A stretch of DNA of 64,000 nucleotides. Origin: Dermatemys mawii. Taxonomy: Eukaryota > Chordata > Testudines > Dermatemydidae. The stretch spans positions 57,586,720 through 57,650,719 of the forward strand of contig ML677334.1 of NCBI GenBank assembly GCA_007922305.1, read 5' to 3'. The notes beneath the pieces were generated by a model. The model saw only the letters and a list, made by a program, of their open reading frames with translations. It was not told the DNA's origin and did not search any database. Shown piece after piece: positions 43,575 to 55,214 of the stretch. How positions within the stretch are numbered: position 1 is the stretch's first letter; each line of letters begins with the position of its first letter. The translations under genes were made by a program, and so were the position numbers.

Positions 43575-45820
43575 TGAGCTAGATTGTGCCCTTAGGAACA
43601 GCCCTGAGACCGGGACAGGGTATAAACTATACCATTCCAGGCATGAGGCACCGTGTGTCAGAGACACCCCTCTGAAATACATTTCCTTCCGTGCTCCTCT
43701 CTCCTCACCTCTCCTACTCAACCATCTTTGGGGACCAACACATGGAGAGGGTGATGTCAAGGCTCTTTGCCTCTCTCTGCCCACTCCCTGCCCACTTGTC
43801 GTAAGGGGGAGTAACATGCAAATCCTCTTCTCCACATTTCTACCCTCAGGACAGGCCAGTTTATTATGTCCATGCACAGGTGTGCGAATGGACCTTATTT
43901 CCTTGCTGGGCTAGACCCAAAAACAGTCTATCTTAATAATCGGAGTTGTTCACCTTATTCCTCTGCATGCTGCACTGAAAGTTTTCCCAATGACTGAATT
44001 CGTATATAGAACTGCTTAGGTACCTTTTCTACATGTCTAACTGGAAGTATGCTTAACTATAATGATAGTTGGGAATGGATCTGTTACTCAGAAGAACAAG
44101 AAGTCAATGCACATTAAAGGCAACTTCATGTTGAAATCTTTGGAACATTCCCAAAGTTTTGTAGGCTTGAGATGTCCAAAGATGGTGGTGTTTAAAGCAA
44201 AATAAAATGAAAACCCAAGAGTTGTTAACTATGGAGAAATGTTTGATCATATACATGGATGGTGAACTTCTGCAAATATTCATAACCTTTGTCATATTCT
44301 GTAACATGAAAACAGCTGAAATTTGTGACACAGGGATTTTCTCCACTTAAAAATATAATCAAGTCTTGCACAAGAAGACCACTTCCAGTGATATCTTCTT
44401 GCAATCTAAAAGAAAATAAGAGCTATCGTGTAGCTTTTTTTAATTGATGCACAGCATGTCTATGCTTTTGATTATGACACAGTGCATCTGTACATCTCCA
44501 GCTTTTAAAAATTTAGTTAATCATCATGAGAAAAATAATCCATGTTGCTTAAGGGCTTGCAAATTCTAGAACAATTTTGATTTTTCTATCTTTCTTTCTG
44601 TGGATTTCATTCCCAAAGATCCCACACATTTTTATATTTTAATTAATGCTCAGTTCCACCTGAGTTTCAAAGTGCTTAATCGATGGAAGCTCATTCATGG
44701 GAACCGAGAGTTCTGGATCAACTTTTTTTTAAATTATGTTGACTTGACATGGGAGTTCACTTTGGCAGCTGCTCAAGCCAAGAGAGAGCTAAAGAAGCAA
44801 ATTACACCTCCACACCCTGTTAGTCACTTACTGAACAGAGTCATTGCGTTAGCAATTTTAGCTTTGTTTGTTCTTTGTGGAAGATAACAAGCTCTTCCAG
44901 ATACTTAGAAATTATGGCAGAGCAAAGCATGATTTTACTAAAAGCTATATTTCTGCAAGTACTATTACTTTTAAATATTCAACTCTCTTCTGTCTAGAAT
45001 GACTATTTTTATGTATGTGTCTCTATTAAATATTGTTTTATAAATATGTATTTCAGAAATTATTCTAAAACACCTTGCTCTGTTTTTCCCTAAGAGAAAA
45101 CAGATACGTTCACTGTGTATTTCTGTTCCACATTTATGTATCTTGTAAGTGTGGTTTTTTATTTCTTTGCATTAGAATGTGCAGCATCTCTTTCTTGGCG
45201 ATACTATTTCTGCTGCTTTCTATAAAATACTCCAGGAGCTTAACTATCAGTAAAGAAAAAGCTCTGTAGGCTTCCTCAGGCTTGTGAACAGAAAGTTTTA
45301 GAATTAGTCATCACTGTAGCTCAGTGTGAGAATGATCCATATATTCATATAGAGGTGTGGCCAGAAATTCCTATCTGTGTGTACTTGCTTGGTTTCAAGC
45401 AAGGATGAATGGTTACAAAATAAATCATATTTCTCTTCACCATGTGCAGGTATAATAGAAGAACACAGTACTGTCTATATTTTAAAATGGATAAAAAAGG
45501 CATAAAGGCAAATCATGTTCACACATACACCTGTGTAAATCTGGAATATCCATTAAAGACAAGGAATTACTCCAGTTTCTCATTGATGTAACAAAGGGGA
45601 GAATTTAGTCCACAGTTTAGCTACAACTTAATCTGCAACTCCTCGTCTTCCTTGAATTCAATGGGACTGTTCATCCAAGAAGGATGAACAAGATTGTCTT
45701 GTAGAGGAATGTGTTCTGAACTCTTTAAAACTAAACAAAAGACTAAAGTATAAGATAGAGGCAGTAATTTCACTGTGTCTGCTGGCTCCCAGCAATGGTA
45801 ATTCTGCCTAGAATAGGGTG
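43575..45820. other. Unassigned stretch
   Basis: No gene is seen. The 107-codon (43554-43877 reverse) and 95-codon (44600-44887) frames lack domains. A decayed hairpin-type repeat lies near 45490-45610 (ACACCTGTGTAAATCTGG ... GGGGAGAATTTAGTCC). Confidence 0.4.
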
Positions 45821-45823
45821 ACC

Positions 45824-45920
45824 AGCTAGGAAGGGTGAAAAATCTGCAAGCTGGGGGAAAGAGGGGTAATATGCGCCTATATAAGACCAAGCCTGAATAT
45901 TAAAATCTCTGCTCTCCCTA
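45824..45920 (-). mobile_element. hAT-like MITE, family copy D, reverse, worn
   Basis: TAGGGTGACCAGCTAGGAAG, GGGTGAAAAATC, GGGGTAATATGCGCCTATAT and AAGACC follow the family in reverse; the other terminus is worn down (CTCCCTA). Flanks GCCTAGAA (45816-45823) and GCCTAGAG (45921-45928) make an 8-base duplication with one mismatch. Confidence 0.75.
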
Positions 45921-45929
45921 GCCTAGAGG

Positions 45930-46840
45930 AGAACTGAAGTGGCACATGATGCTTGCAACACTCTCCTGCACCAGAGTATCTCCAGACAGACAGAATGGCA
46001 TGACGATGGTGGCTGGGGTTGTCCCCCAGAGCCTCTCCTGGCTTGACAAAACATAAAGCTGCCTTCCCCTTGTGGACATGGTGCCCTTTGCTGGCAATAG
46101 GTAGGTTCAATTTCAACCTCCCCATGCAAACTCCTGTAACTCACCATAGCTCCCCTTTTTCTCCATGTATGTACAAAACCAGTGAATTTTATCAGAAGAA
46201 GCAGATATGCTTGAAAGGCCTGTCTGTGCTAACACAGGTTAAAACTGGGGGTAGGGGAGCCTTCTGCAATTAATTTCCAAGTTTGATAAGCAGGAATGTC
46301 TCTTGGCTGGCTGAATTCAAAATCTGCGAATGATAGACTAGATCCTGCTCTTTGCTTTGCTATCTCATATCTCTGCGTGGGTTTTCTCATAAAATCAGTG
46401 GAAGCACAGGCACCTTAGCTGGTTTTACAAGCTGTACAGGAGTGGGCTGGTAGCATATCGTTAAGTGCAGGGTTCGGCTTGAGGATTCTTCTCCACCAGG
46501 GCGTCAAGTCTCAGAAAATGCCATTTTCATCTCACTGAAAATATTATGTAACAAGGTCCTCATGGACTGTGTGGTATCAGATGTCTGGAAATTTATATGT
46601 GCTTTTTGATACATGCATGTTACAGTGGAGTCCAATAGGAGGATGAAAAATACAGAAAAGGATTAAGGAACCTAAATACTTTGTGGATCTGGGCCTAAGA
46701 CATTTGCAAATAAGTACTTTATGTGAGTTTATAAATGTACCAGATAAACTGAGTTCTCATTGTCCTTAGCAATAATTCAGTAGAGACAATATTCACAGTG
46801 AGGGTGATTTCATTAACAATTTGTCCTGTGTATCTTCAGT
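45930..46840. other. Unassigned stretch
   Basis: No gene or repeat is recognised; frames on both strands overlap and carry no domains. Confidence 0.45.
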
Positions 46841-46844
46841 ACTG

Positions 46845-47120
46845 AAATGGCCCCTACTACCATAATATCTGAGCACCTTACACTCTTTAATCTATTTGCA
46901 TTCACAGTGTCCATTTGTGGAAAATACTAATATCCCCATTGTACAGAAGAATAGCTGATTCAGAGATTAAGGCCCAGATCCTCAATGATATTTGGGTGCT
47001 GCATGGCCAATGGAAGTTTGAAGAACTGGGTGTGCCTGACATCACACAGTAAGTCAATTGCAGAGTGGGCAATCAAACGCCACCTTCTGCAAGCCATCAG
47101 ACCGTCCTTCCTTTCTGTTT
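46845..47120 (-). mobile_element. MIR SINE, reverse strand, interrupted by a short insertion
   Basis: GAGCACCTTACACTCTTTAA, TATCCCCATTGTACAGAAGA and then, after about 46970-47038, GACATCACACAGTAAGTCAA and TTGCAGAGTGGGCAATC follow antisense MIR. The interrupting AAGGCCCAGATCCTCAATGA piece belongs to another repeat type. Confidence 0.65.
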
Positions 47121-47124
47121 AGGA

Positions 47125-48510
47125 ATCAGCTTTAGCAATGTTTTAAAATGACTGGGGAAGGAGACCTGAGTGAGCAATTTGCAGTGACTCGTTTGTTTTG
47201 GAGAATTTAAAACTTGTTGATGTTCCCAGATTATTCAGGATCTCCTATTTAGGTTTTTTTTTCACTATGCATCACTCTTTGACAAACATTCCCTGGGCAA
47301 CAAGTGCAGAAGAAGCTTGCAGGATCAACATATCCTCACCACAGCCACTGCACAGTCCTCCTGCATGGTGTCCCAATGCTGTCACAGTACATTCTGGCTC
47401 ACCTCCTGCATTCGTTTCTACACCAGCAGCATCCATACGTCCTCCTCAATGCTCAAATTCCTGCTCCCTTATGGTCTGAGCAATCTATTAGTGCCAAGTG
47501 ATTGCTGTCACTTGGGAGATATTGCCATCAAAAGCAGGATATAGGTCCTCCTCCACCCCATCTACCTTCTACTGTAACTCCCTCATTCCTCCTCTGTTGC
47601 CGCAACTACTGCTTGCCCCCCTTCACTTTGTGTTACCATTCTCTGGTGACCCAAGATGCCCTCTCTGCAACAGTGCAGTATACCTTTCGGTGCACTTTGG
47701 GTAGCAGTATGCATCTGCTTGAACCGATCATTCATTCCCCTTCTCGCGGCCTGGTGAAGTTCCAAGCACACAGCTGAATGACCACATACCACACTTCAGG
47801 AACCACTCATGATGGTAGCTGGACACATCACTGCTGCTGCTGTGCAGCTATCCATCTCCTCATTGCTGCTGATGATTTTCTTTTCTTTTTTCGGTTGCTT
47901 GGATGGTTTTTAGTTCTTCCTATTCCTCTGCCCAAAACTCTTTCCTCCTCCCCTTTCAAATTGTGTAAAACTTTCAAAATGGCCCTACAAGCACTTGCTG
48001 TGCACATGTTCTCACCTATATACATTTATGAGGATAGGATGCTCCTCCATCATTTCTAGAGACTAGGTCAGGAGTCCTCCATCCTCACACCTTTGTATTC
48101 AGTGGGATGAGATGGAAATGGTTTCCTCTTTTGGGTGCTTTTTTAAAAAAGAAAATTGATCCTTTCTGCATAATATTGCCACCTTCCCAGCTGCTAAGGA
48201 CAAATAGAAGAGCTACTTCAACTGTAAATCCATGTGTTTGGAATATGCTTAATACAGCTGAGAGAAATATGATTGAAAATGTAGACATTTGAGAAGCTGA
48301 CTGGCTTCCTTTTGCTTTCTTAATACTCTCCATATAGGGAGGAGAACCATGCTAGCTACTACCATATAGATATGCCACTTTCTCCCTCAGCTGTTTTCTA
48401 AATCCTGTTATACCAGTAGTGTCAGTTTGAGACACCACCTTTCTTTTAGCTTTTCAGGAAGCTGTTTAGAAAAGGAAGATTTGATTATTTTGTAAACTGT
48501 ATGTTTTCTC
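47125..48510. other. Unassigned, C/T-rich at 47330-47700
   Basis: Several overlapping forward frames of 65-93 codons cover 47198-47792 but they share the same pyrimidine-rich DNA and show no domain. Confidence 0.45.
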
Positions 48511-48513
48511 TAC

Positions 48514-48889
48514 CAGTGGTTCTCAAATTTGATTACACCTCCCTTCTTTGAATTAGTTTACACCCCCTCTCTTTCTGGCACCCCAGTACACATACTGATA
48601 TGTAGACCACTTTGCCTTCAGAACTGCATGGCTGGAGAACAGCAGCTGCTGGCCAGGTGCCCAGCTCTGAAAGCAACACCACCAGCAGCGCAGAAGTAAG
48701 GGTGGCTATACCATAGTATGCCACCCTTACTTCTATGCTGCTGCTGGTGATGGCGCTGCCTTTAGAGCTGGGCACCTCACCACTAGTTGCCACTATCCAC
48801 TCTGCCTTCAGAGCTGGGCAGCTGCTTCTCATGCCCTGCCCCAGAAGACATTCCCTGCCCCCCCCCCCCCCGCAGTTTGAGAACTTCAG
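48514..48889. mobile_element. hAT-like non-autonomous element with long internal hairpin
   Basis: It begins CAGTGGTTCTCAAA and ends TTTGAGAACTTCAG, inverted hAT-type termini. Flanks TTCTCTAC (48506-48513) and TTCTACAC (48890-48897) agree at 6 of 8. Inside, about 48657-48706 (GTGCCCAGCTCTGAAAGC ... AGAAGTAAGGGTGGC) is nearly mirrored by 48720-48775 (GCCACCCTTACTTCTATGC ... AGAGCTGGGCAC). A run of C lies at 48858-48871. No transposase. Confidence 0.75.
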
Positions 48890-48899
48890 TTCTACACAA

Positions 48900-49235
48900 A
48901 GGACCAATAATATTACCAGCAATGGTAGTTCACATCTGTTTTTTAATCTTATTTCAAAACACCTAATTTCCAGGTTGACCCCTAACTATATTCAGCATCT
49001 CCTTTATTCTTCTTTATTTTTTCTTTGAACACTTCTTGACCATCAAAACAATTTAACCTCTATTTTTGCTTGTTGTGCCTGCATTGATTTTATGGTAGAA
49101 AAGTATCTCACTTGAAGAAAACAGATGTTATCTCTTCTGGGAAACCCTTTAGTAATGCTTCCCCTGAAAGTTTTATTATATGTTGTTTGTCATTATTCTT
49201 ACAAAATACTTATGTCATGGTAAATTTACATAGTG
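48900..49235. other. Unassigned AT-rich stretch
   Basis: No gene or repeat is recognised. Confidence 0.5.
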
Positions 49236-49239
49236 CTTT

Positions 49240-49600
49240 ACAATCTATGTTCTGAGCAGTCAACTCAGGAAATCACCTAGGAAATGTCAGCATCAAAAGC
49301 AGGATTCTCTTCCACTGGCAATTTTTAAATCAAGATGAGATGTTTCTCAAGAATGTCAAGCAGGAATTAGTTGAGGGAAGTTCTATGGTATGTAGGGTGA
49401 CCAGATGTCCCGATTTTATAGGGACAGACACGATATTTGGGTCTTTTTCTTATATAGGCTCCTATTACTCCTCACCCCCGTCCCGATTTTTCACCCTTGC
49501 TGTCTGGTTACCCTAATGGTATGTATTATGCAAGAGGTCAGAGTAGATGATCACGATGATCCCTTCTGGCCTTAGAATCTATAAATCTATGAAGCCTAGA
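49240..49600 (+). mobile_element. CR1 LINE 3' end, split by a MITE
   Basis: TTTTTAAATCAAGATGAGATG, CAAGCAGGAATTAGTTGAGG and TTCTATGGTATG before the insertion, then TGCAAGAGGTCAGAGTAGATG, CCTTCTGGCCTTAGAATCTA and TAAATCTATGAAG after it, read as one CR1 3' end (family AGGTCAGACTAGATGATCA, TCCCTTCTGGCCTT, AATCTATGAATCTATG). MITE copy C occupies 49393-49515. Confidence 0.75.
49393..49515 (+). mobile_element. hAT-like MITE, family copy C, perfect target duplication
   Basis: Left end TAGGGTGACCAGATGTCCCG, right end GCTGTCTGGTTACCCTA, internal CTTATATAGGCTCCTATTAC. ATGGTATG stands on both sides (49385-49392 and 49516-49523) without mismatch. It sits inside a CR1 3' end, so it is younger than that CR1. 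Confidence 0.92.
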
Positions 49601-49604
49601 TAAT

Positions 49605-50995
49605 GACAGGTTCTCTGCCCAAACAGCTTTCCACTGACTAATGAAAGATAAGAACAATTTTACCCATAGAACCACAGTTCAGAGGAGTTAGGGTAAAGCG
49701 ATTATTGATCTGTATATTCTTAGACTTCATGGAGGGCTGCATGGGGAACCAATGGGGATGGGTTACTGACTAGCTGTGTAATTTTACTGAACAACCATAT
49801 GAATCTCAGTCCTTAACAGAAATGGTCTTATGGTTTGTACAAGATAATTTTGAAATCTCTTTGTCAGATTTTCGGTTTCCATGCATGCTACTGCAATAGT
49901 CAGAGAAGCGTCCTGGCAGCTAGCCTGGGTTTCTGCTTATCACTTTGTGTATGTGAAGTACAGAAACTGTTTATCAGTTTCCTAGGTGGCTGCATGTTTT
50001 CTTGGGCGTGACTCAATACTCAGTGTACTGTAAAGCTACACCTCTGAGTTCTCATTGCTTTCATTCATTTACGCTATTTACAGAATACTTATATGCACAC
50101 TATCAGATCCTTGAGAATTTAGCAGCTGGTAACTAACTAAGGCAGTGACAGTCCTTTCTCTTGATTCATCCATTTATATTTAACAATACAAAGGACATTT
50201 GTGTTTTCTAGTCTTTGTTTTTATCAGCTTCATTGTGTACATTATACATTTCACCACTGAGTCAAAGGGAGTCTAGGTGAGAGTTTTAATTACCAATAAA
50301 TTTTGATAAGAAAATCTGGGCATTTATCCCCTGTGGGTTTTTTTCTCTCTCATGTCTGTCTGACCTTATCTTGACCTTTCAAAATGTTTGGGTTTGTTTC
50401 ACACACATTGGAAGATGGAAATTTGGGTCAGTGTCAGTGTTTTCTGTTTGCTATTAACAGAAAAGCAACCAACTCATTCTCAAAGTCCAGTTTCAATTTT
50501 TGACAGCAATGGGAGTTGGGAGGCATGAGAGAAAGAGAGAAATATAATTAGGCAGGGAAGGATTAGATTTGTATTGGTAAATGTCACTTTCACCATACAA
50601 ACAGACTAAAATATTTCTATCGATAATAATTGAAATTTATAGATAGCAAAAGTGTTTTTAAAATGGCTGCTTGAAAAATTTAGGATTGGATTTTGGGATA
50701 TTTACTTTGTATATTTTTGACTTTTGATGTTAACATTTTGTACATTAATGGTTATAAGACTTTAATTTTTTCAATCTCAGTGTCTGTCATTAAATTATTA
50801 TTGTCTAATCCTCTCATAATTTCCCATAAATATGACCATTTTAATAGATAAAAATAAAAAGTTTTAAAATAATTATCTGTCCAAATTATTAAAAAAAATT
50901 AAATTCTGCCAAGCCCAAATATAATGTAAATTCAGTCAAGTGATGGGTAATTACTCATTGTCTAAGTCTTAGTGTCTAGCCATCAGACGCAACAA
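49605..50995. other. Unassigned AT-rich stretch
   Basis: No gene or repeat is recognised. Confidence 0.45.
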
Positions 50996-51006
50996 TAGCT
51001 TGTAAG

Positions 51007-51409
51007 CAGGGCTGGTGCAAGGATATTTCACGCCCTAGGTGAAACTTCCGCCTTGCCCCTCCAACTCCCCCCTGCCCCCCAAGCTGGCAAAGTCAGTTTC
51101 AGCCTGGAGCAGCTTCTCCTGCGCTGAGAGAGGAAGTCTGAGGGCTCCAGGCTGAAACTGATATTGCCAGCGGGGGTGCCAGCGGCTGGGCAGAGCTCTG
51201 CCTGCAGCTGTCAGACTCCATCTCCCAGCACAGACAAAGCCACACTGCACGTGAGCGGCGCAGCTTTGCCTGTGCTGGGAGAGGGAGTCTGAGGGCAGCC
51301 CAACCCAGGAACACTTTAAAAAAAATTGGGGAGCACCGCTTTTTGGCTCCCCCAAATCTTGGCACCCTAGGCAATCCCCTGGCTTGCCTAATGGGTTGCA
51401 CCAGCCCTG
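51007..51409. mobile_element. 403-bp hAT-like MITE with perfect TIRs and target duplication
   Basis: CAGGGCTGGTGCAA (51007-51020) is the exact reverse complement of 51396-51409. CTTGTAAG is duplicated at 50999-51006 and 51410-51417 without mismatch. Termini fit hAT (C-A-G-G-G). Two internal hairpins are visible: GTCAGTTTCAGCCTGGAGC with GCTCCAGGCTGAAACTGAT, and TCCCAGCACAGACAAAGC with GCTTTGCCTGTGCTGGGA. GC content is well above the surroundings. Reverse frames of 125 and 134 codons cross it but have no transposase motif. Confidence 0.9.
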
Positions 51410-51419
51410 CTTGTAAGTA

Positions 51420-54400
51420 TGTGGGTTTGTGAGACACACATTGCACCAAATGAGAGGGGAGACATGTGGAAGGCAACTGGGGAGGGATTGTGCCTTCCTA
51501 GCTTCTGCTGGTGCCTTCTCACTCTGTGTTGTTCCTACTTTGTCCAGTATGTTACAGGCACAAAGGAGACAGAAAAGGGGTCACTTTTAGCTTTCTTCTG
51601 ACTGAGGAGTGAAACTATTTTGTCCAAAATATCATACAAACATAAAGAAAATAATAGAAGACTAGTGGTTTAAGTAAGCATTTCCCCAAACGCAGTTTCT
51701 TTAGGTAAAATACGTCAAGAACAAGAACAATAAGCCAGAGCATAATTAATGGAATAATAAATACTTGATTAAAATCTAGAATAATTTTCACTCTATTTAC
51801 TTGTCATATGTCATGCAAATAAATTACAGAAATAGTATAATCCATAATGCACATTAAATGCGGTACATTATTTTTAGAACATTTCTTCTTGATTAAAGTA
51901 CACTGGGACAAGCCACTCAGCTGGCACATATTTTTGTAGTTCCATTGACTTCTGTAGAGCTATGGTATTTTACACTTGCAGAAGATCTTGCCACAGCGTT
52001 TAGAACCAGCCCATTCTGGTAGAGAATGGGCTAGATGCAGTAATGTGTCTTTTCTATTTCTATCTTTCTTCTGTGATTCAGTGTTACATTGGTCAAATGT
52101 ATTTGCAGAAAAAGACTCATTAATCAAACTGTTATATTGAAGTGTCTCCACTATACAAGTAAATATATTTGACTCATGGGATGGAAAAGAGGTGGCAAGA
52201 GAATACATATGGTTATCTTTTATTTTAAGGACAGGTAATTTTTCAATGAATTAATGAATTAACAATAAATGATTTAATAATTAAATATCAAATATTTTTA
52301 CTGGAAAGGAATAGTGACAATCATTTTGTGAATAATTAACAGTCTTTGTAAATTGACATCAGGTAATGTCACTAAGGTATTTATTCCAAAAAGCTCCCAG
52401 GTCTCTTGTCTGTAAAAAAGGTCTTATCTCAAGACCTTTGAAGATGTCCAACCAACTTTGATCCAGGTGTAATGAAGAAAAGGATTTAAATGAATTTACT
52501 ATAAAATGAATAGTAAATAGAAATAGATAAGTTTCTCTCCATCACAATCAAATGTAATTAGAAGATTATTAGGATATTGAAAATTCAGAGTACAAAGACT
52601 CAAACAAAAATGGCCTGATTTTCCAAAGGTTAGGATCATACACAGATAATGTGAACATAATTATATACATAATAGGGTGTACAAAATTAATGTAAGTACA
52701 AATTATATATTTATAGACATGTAATTAAATACTTCAATGGCCATTTGCTTGCACAAATTCTTGGTTTCCATATGTAGTCCCAGTAATTGCTTTCTACTAA
52801 ATAGGTTTAAAATAAATACCCAACCCAATCTAAATATTCTCCAAAAGCTTGTCTCTGATGCCTCTGGACCACACTGTGATGGATGCTTACACAGGTGTAC
52901 TGGGGAAACACATGGTGAGTCTCCTCCTCTTTGTGACCAGTACAAGGACCTTTGACATTTGCAGTCCATGCACACATGGGAATTTACAGTCTGCTTCCTC
53001 AGGGCACCACAACAGTGCACCAAACGGAATGGAGCAAAACAAGGATGTGATGAGGCTTCAGCCCCATCTCATCTTCTGGCTCACAGAAGGGTCCTGCTTC
53101 AGGAGAGAGGAGAGGGTACATCATTCCAAAAGACCACTGTAACCACTACTCCAGCCAGAGGTTAAGTGACCAATATTGTCCTGGTACATTTAGAAGTGTG
53201 AGGAATCCCCATGGACAATTATTCAGTGAAAATAACTTCAGCTGCATCGGGTAGTCTGGAAGTCTCCGAGAAGATGATTTCTTCTGGGATACTGGCAGAT
53301 CTGAGGAAGCCCAGGGTCTGAGTACTTTTTCTAATCTACCCTCAAAGGGAATGGAGGAAGGCCAACTGGATCCAGAGGGAATGGAAAAAGGTCAGATATC
53401 CTATGAAGCAGCAGTCATCTCTGCTTCTAGTAGTACTCCATATTTATTCATCATGGAACTGTCCTTCCAGAGGAAGATGGAGTCTGGGACAGAAGAGATT
53501 CACAGTAGCTATCCATACTAGGCAGCTGCTCCATCGTGCTGTGTAAGTCAGTGTAAGCCAGTGAGGAGACACCACCATTCTGTGGGAGGTCAATGTGATC
53601 TTCAGCAGCCTGCATTACAGAAGAGACAACTGTCCTTTGTCAGACTTCATCTATGTAAAATATTCTGCTTCATTTTAGTATCTGACTATTCATTTTACCT
53701 GGTGAAATAATACACATGTAAATTGAAATATGAATATTGACCATCCAACTGAGTGACTAACATACGTATAACTGTCAGAACAAGTGTTAGACAAGCTCAA
53801 CTAATTGGCCAGCAATAGGAAAGTAAATAAAAATATAAATGAAAAGATTTCTGCCAGCAGTTAATCAGACTGGTCATCTGAGAACATGTGGGCAGAGTTT
53901 TGCTGAGCCTCCAAAGCATCAGTGTTGGTTTACAGTAGCTTCTGGGGTCTTCTCTTGGTGTCTGCTCCCAACACCTCTGTTTAGCATGGATTGTTTCACT
54001 TTCCCCTGCAGCAAGTGGGGTCGCTGTACCTTGGCTTCCCCAAGTTTGGAGGGTTCACTTTATGATAGCACATCTTTCTGGGTAGAATGCAGCTCCTCTT
54101 GAGTATGTTTCTACTGACTTTGGTTCTCTGAATGCCAGTTACCCTGGCCTGTCTCCTCATACTTCTAAGGGTGGAGTATTCAATCTGAGGAGTATGTAAG
54201 CAGCATCTTTTATCATCAGATCAACAGACAGATACTGGTTCTAGCTGCATTTAAACAGCATATTGTTTGTTTAAAAAAGAGAGCACAGAAACAGACAAAA
54301 CTGAAGAAAAGCATTCACTCTTCTTCTCCAGTAGATCCATAGCACAGGAAACCTGCCCTTGGCTATTCTTCAGATGCGGGGAGGAGTGTGGAGTATTTGA

Positions 54401-55085
54401 AAGCAGGCATCCCTGGAGGACTAGCCTATAATATGTCATGTTAATCTACTGGGAATTTTAAGCAAAATGGAGTTTCTGTCACCCACCTACTACCTGAAGA
54501 TGGGTTTGATATATAAAGAGTGCTAAATATTAGTGAAATGAAAAGATGTGAGTGTGTGTGACTGAGAGAGAGAGATGGGAAGAGTGTGTCTGAAGATAGT
54601 AAAATATGTAGTGTTTTGAAACTACTTTCACACTCATTCTTTGTAGCTTCAGTTTGATGGTAGAAAAGAAATTAGATCGGGAGAGTCCTTTTGTAAAGAC
54701 TTAGAATATGTTTGTGATTTTAATCCAACAATTCACACAACAGTTACTGAGTGAGCACTGCCAAATTAGGCAAGAAACTGCATGCAATGCCTTGGTTGCT
54801 GTCCAACTACCTGGTAGACACTATATTTAAAAGAAGGGATTATATTCCCAGTACATGGACATCATGGCTCACTGCTGCTGACATGATTCTCTACTTGGGC
54901 TCACTAAGCCTCAGTGAGGATAACAGACTAACACAACTGTTGCACCAATGCTCAAATACATTTGGTCATTGCTATGCAAGGCCAGTGTAGGGGTTTCCCT
55001 AACCCCCTCCAAGCAATGATCTAGACTGAGCCTTTGGAGCCATCTTGGTCATGCAGTACAGTGGATTCAAGTGGAATGAGCTGGG
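51420..55085. other. Long stretch without recognised genes or transposons
   Basis: In 3.7 kb I see no exon, RNA or classifiable repeat apart from a partial hairpin near 51920-51970 (GGCACATATTTTTGTAGTTC) and short GA and GT runs near 54550-54575. Forward frames of 97 codons (52849-53142) and 87 codons (53839-54102) have no domain. Confidence 0.4.
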
Positions 55086-55088
55086 TGA

Positions 55089-55090
<2 letters not shown>

Positions 55091-55136
<46 letters not shown>

Positions 55137-55146
55137 NNNNNNNNNN

Positions 55147-55210
<64 letters not shown>

Positions 55211-55212
55211 TC
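55091..55212. repeat. (TTTC)n microsatellite containing an N gap
   Basis: CTTT units run from 55091 to 55136, then ten N (55137-55146), then TCTT units to 55212. The N marks bases the assembly could not resolve; true length unknown. The KKERKKERKK-like translations across it are artefacts. Confidence 0.97.
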
Positions 55213-55214
55213 CA

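Noticed and set aside
51035..51476. Overlapping 125- and 134-codon reverse frames
   Set aside because: They lie inside the GC-rich hAT MITE at 51007-51409, overlap in different frames and have no transposase motif.
52849..53165. 97- and 68-codon forward frames that look somewhat protein-like
   Set aside because: No known family is recognised, the frames overlap each other and a reverse frame, and there is no start or splice support.
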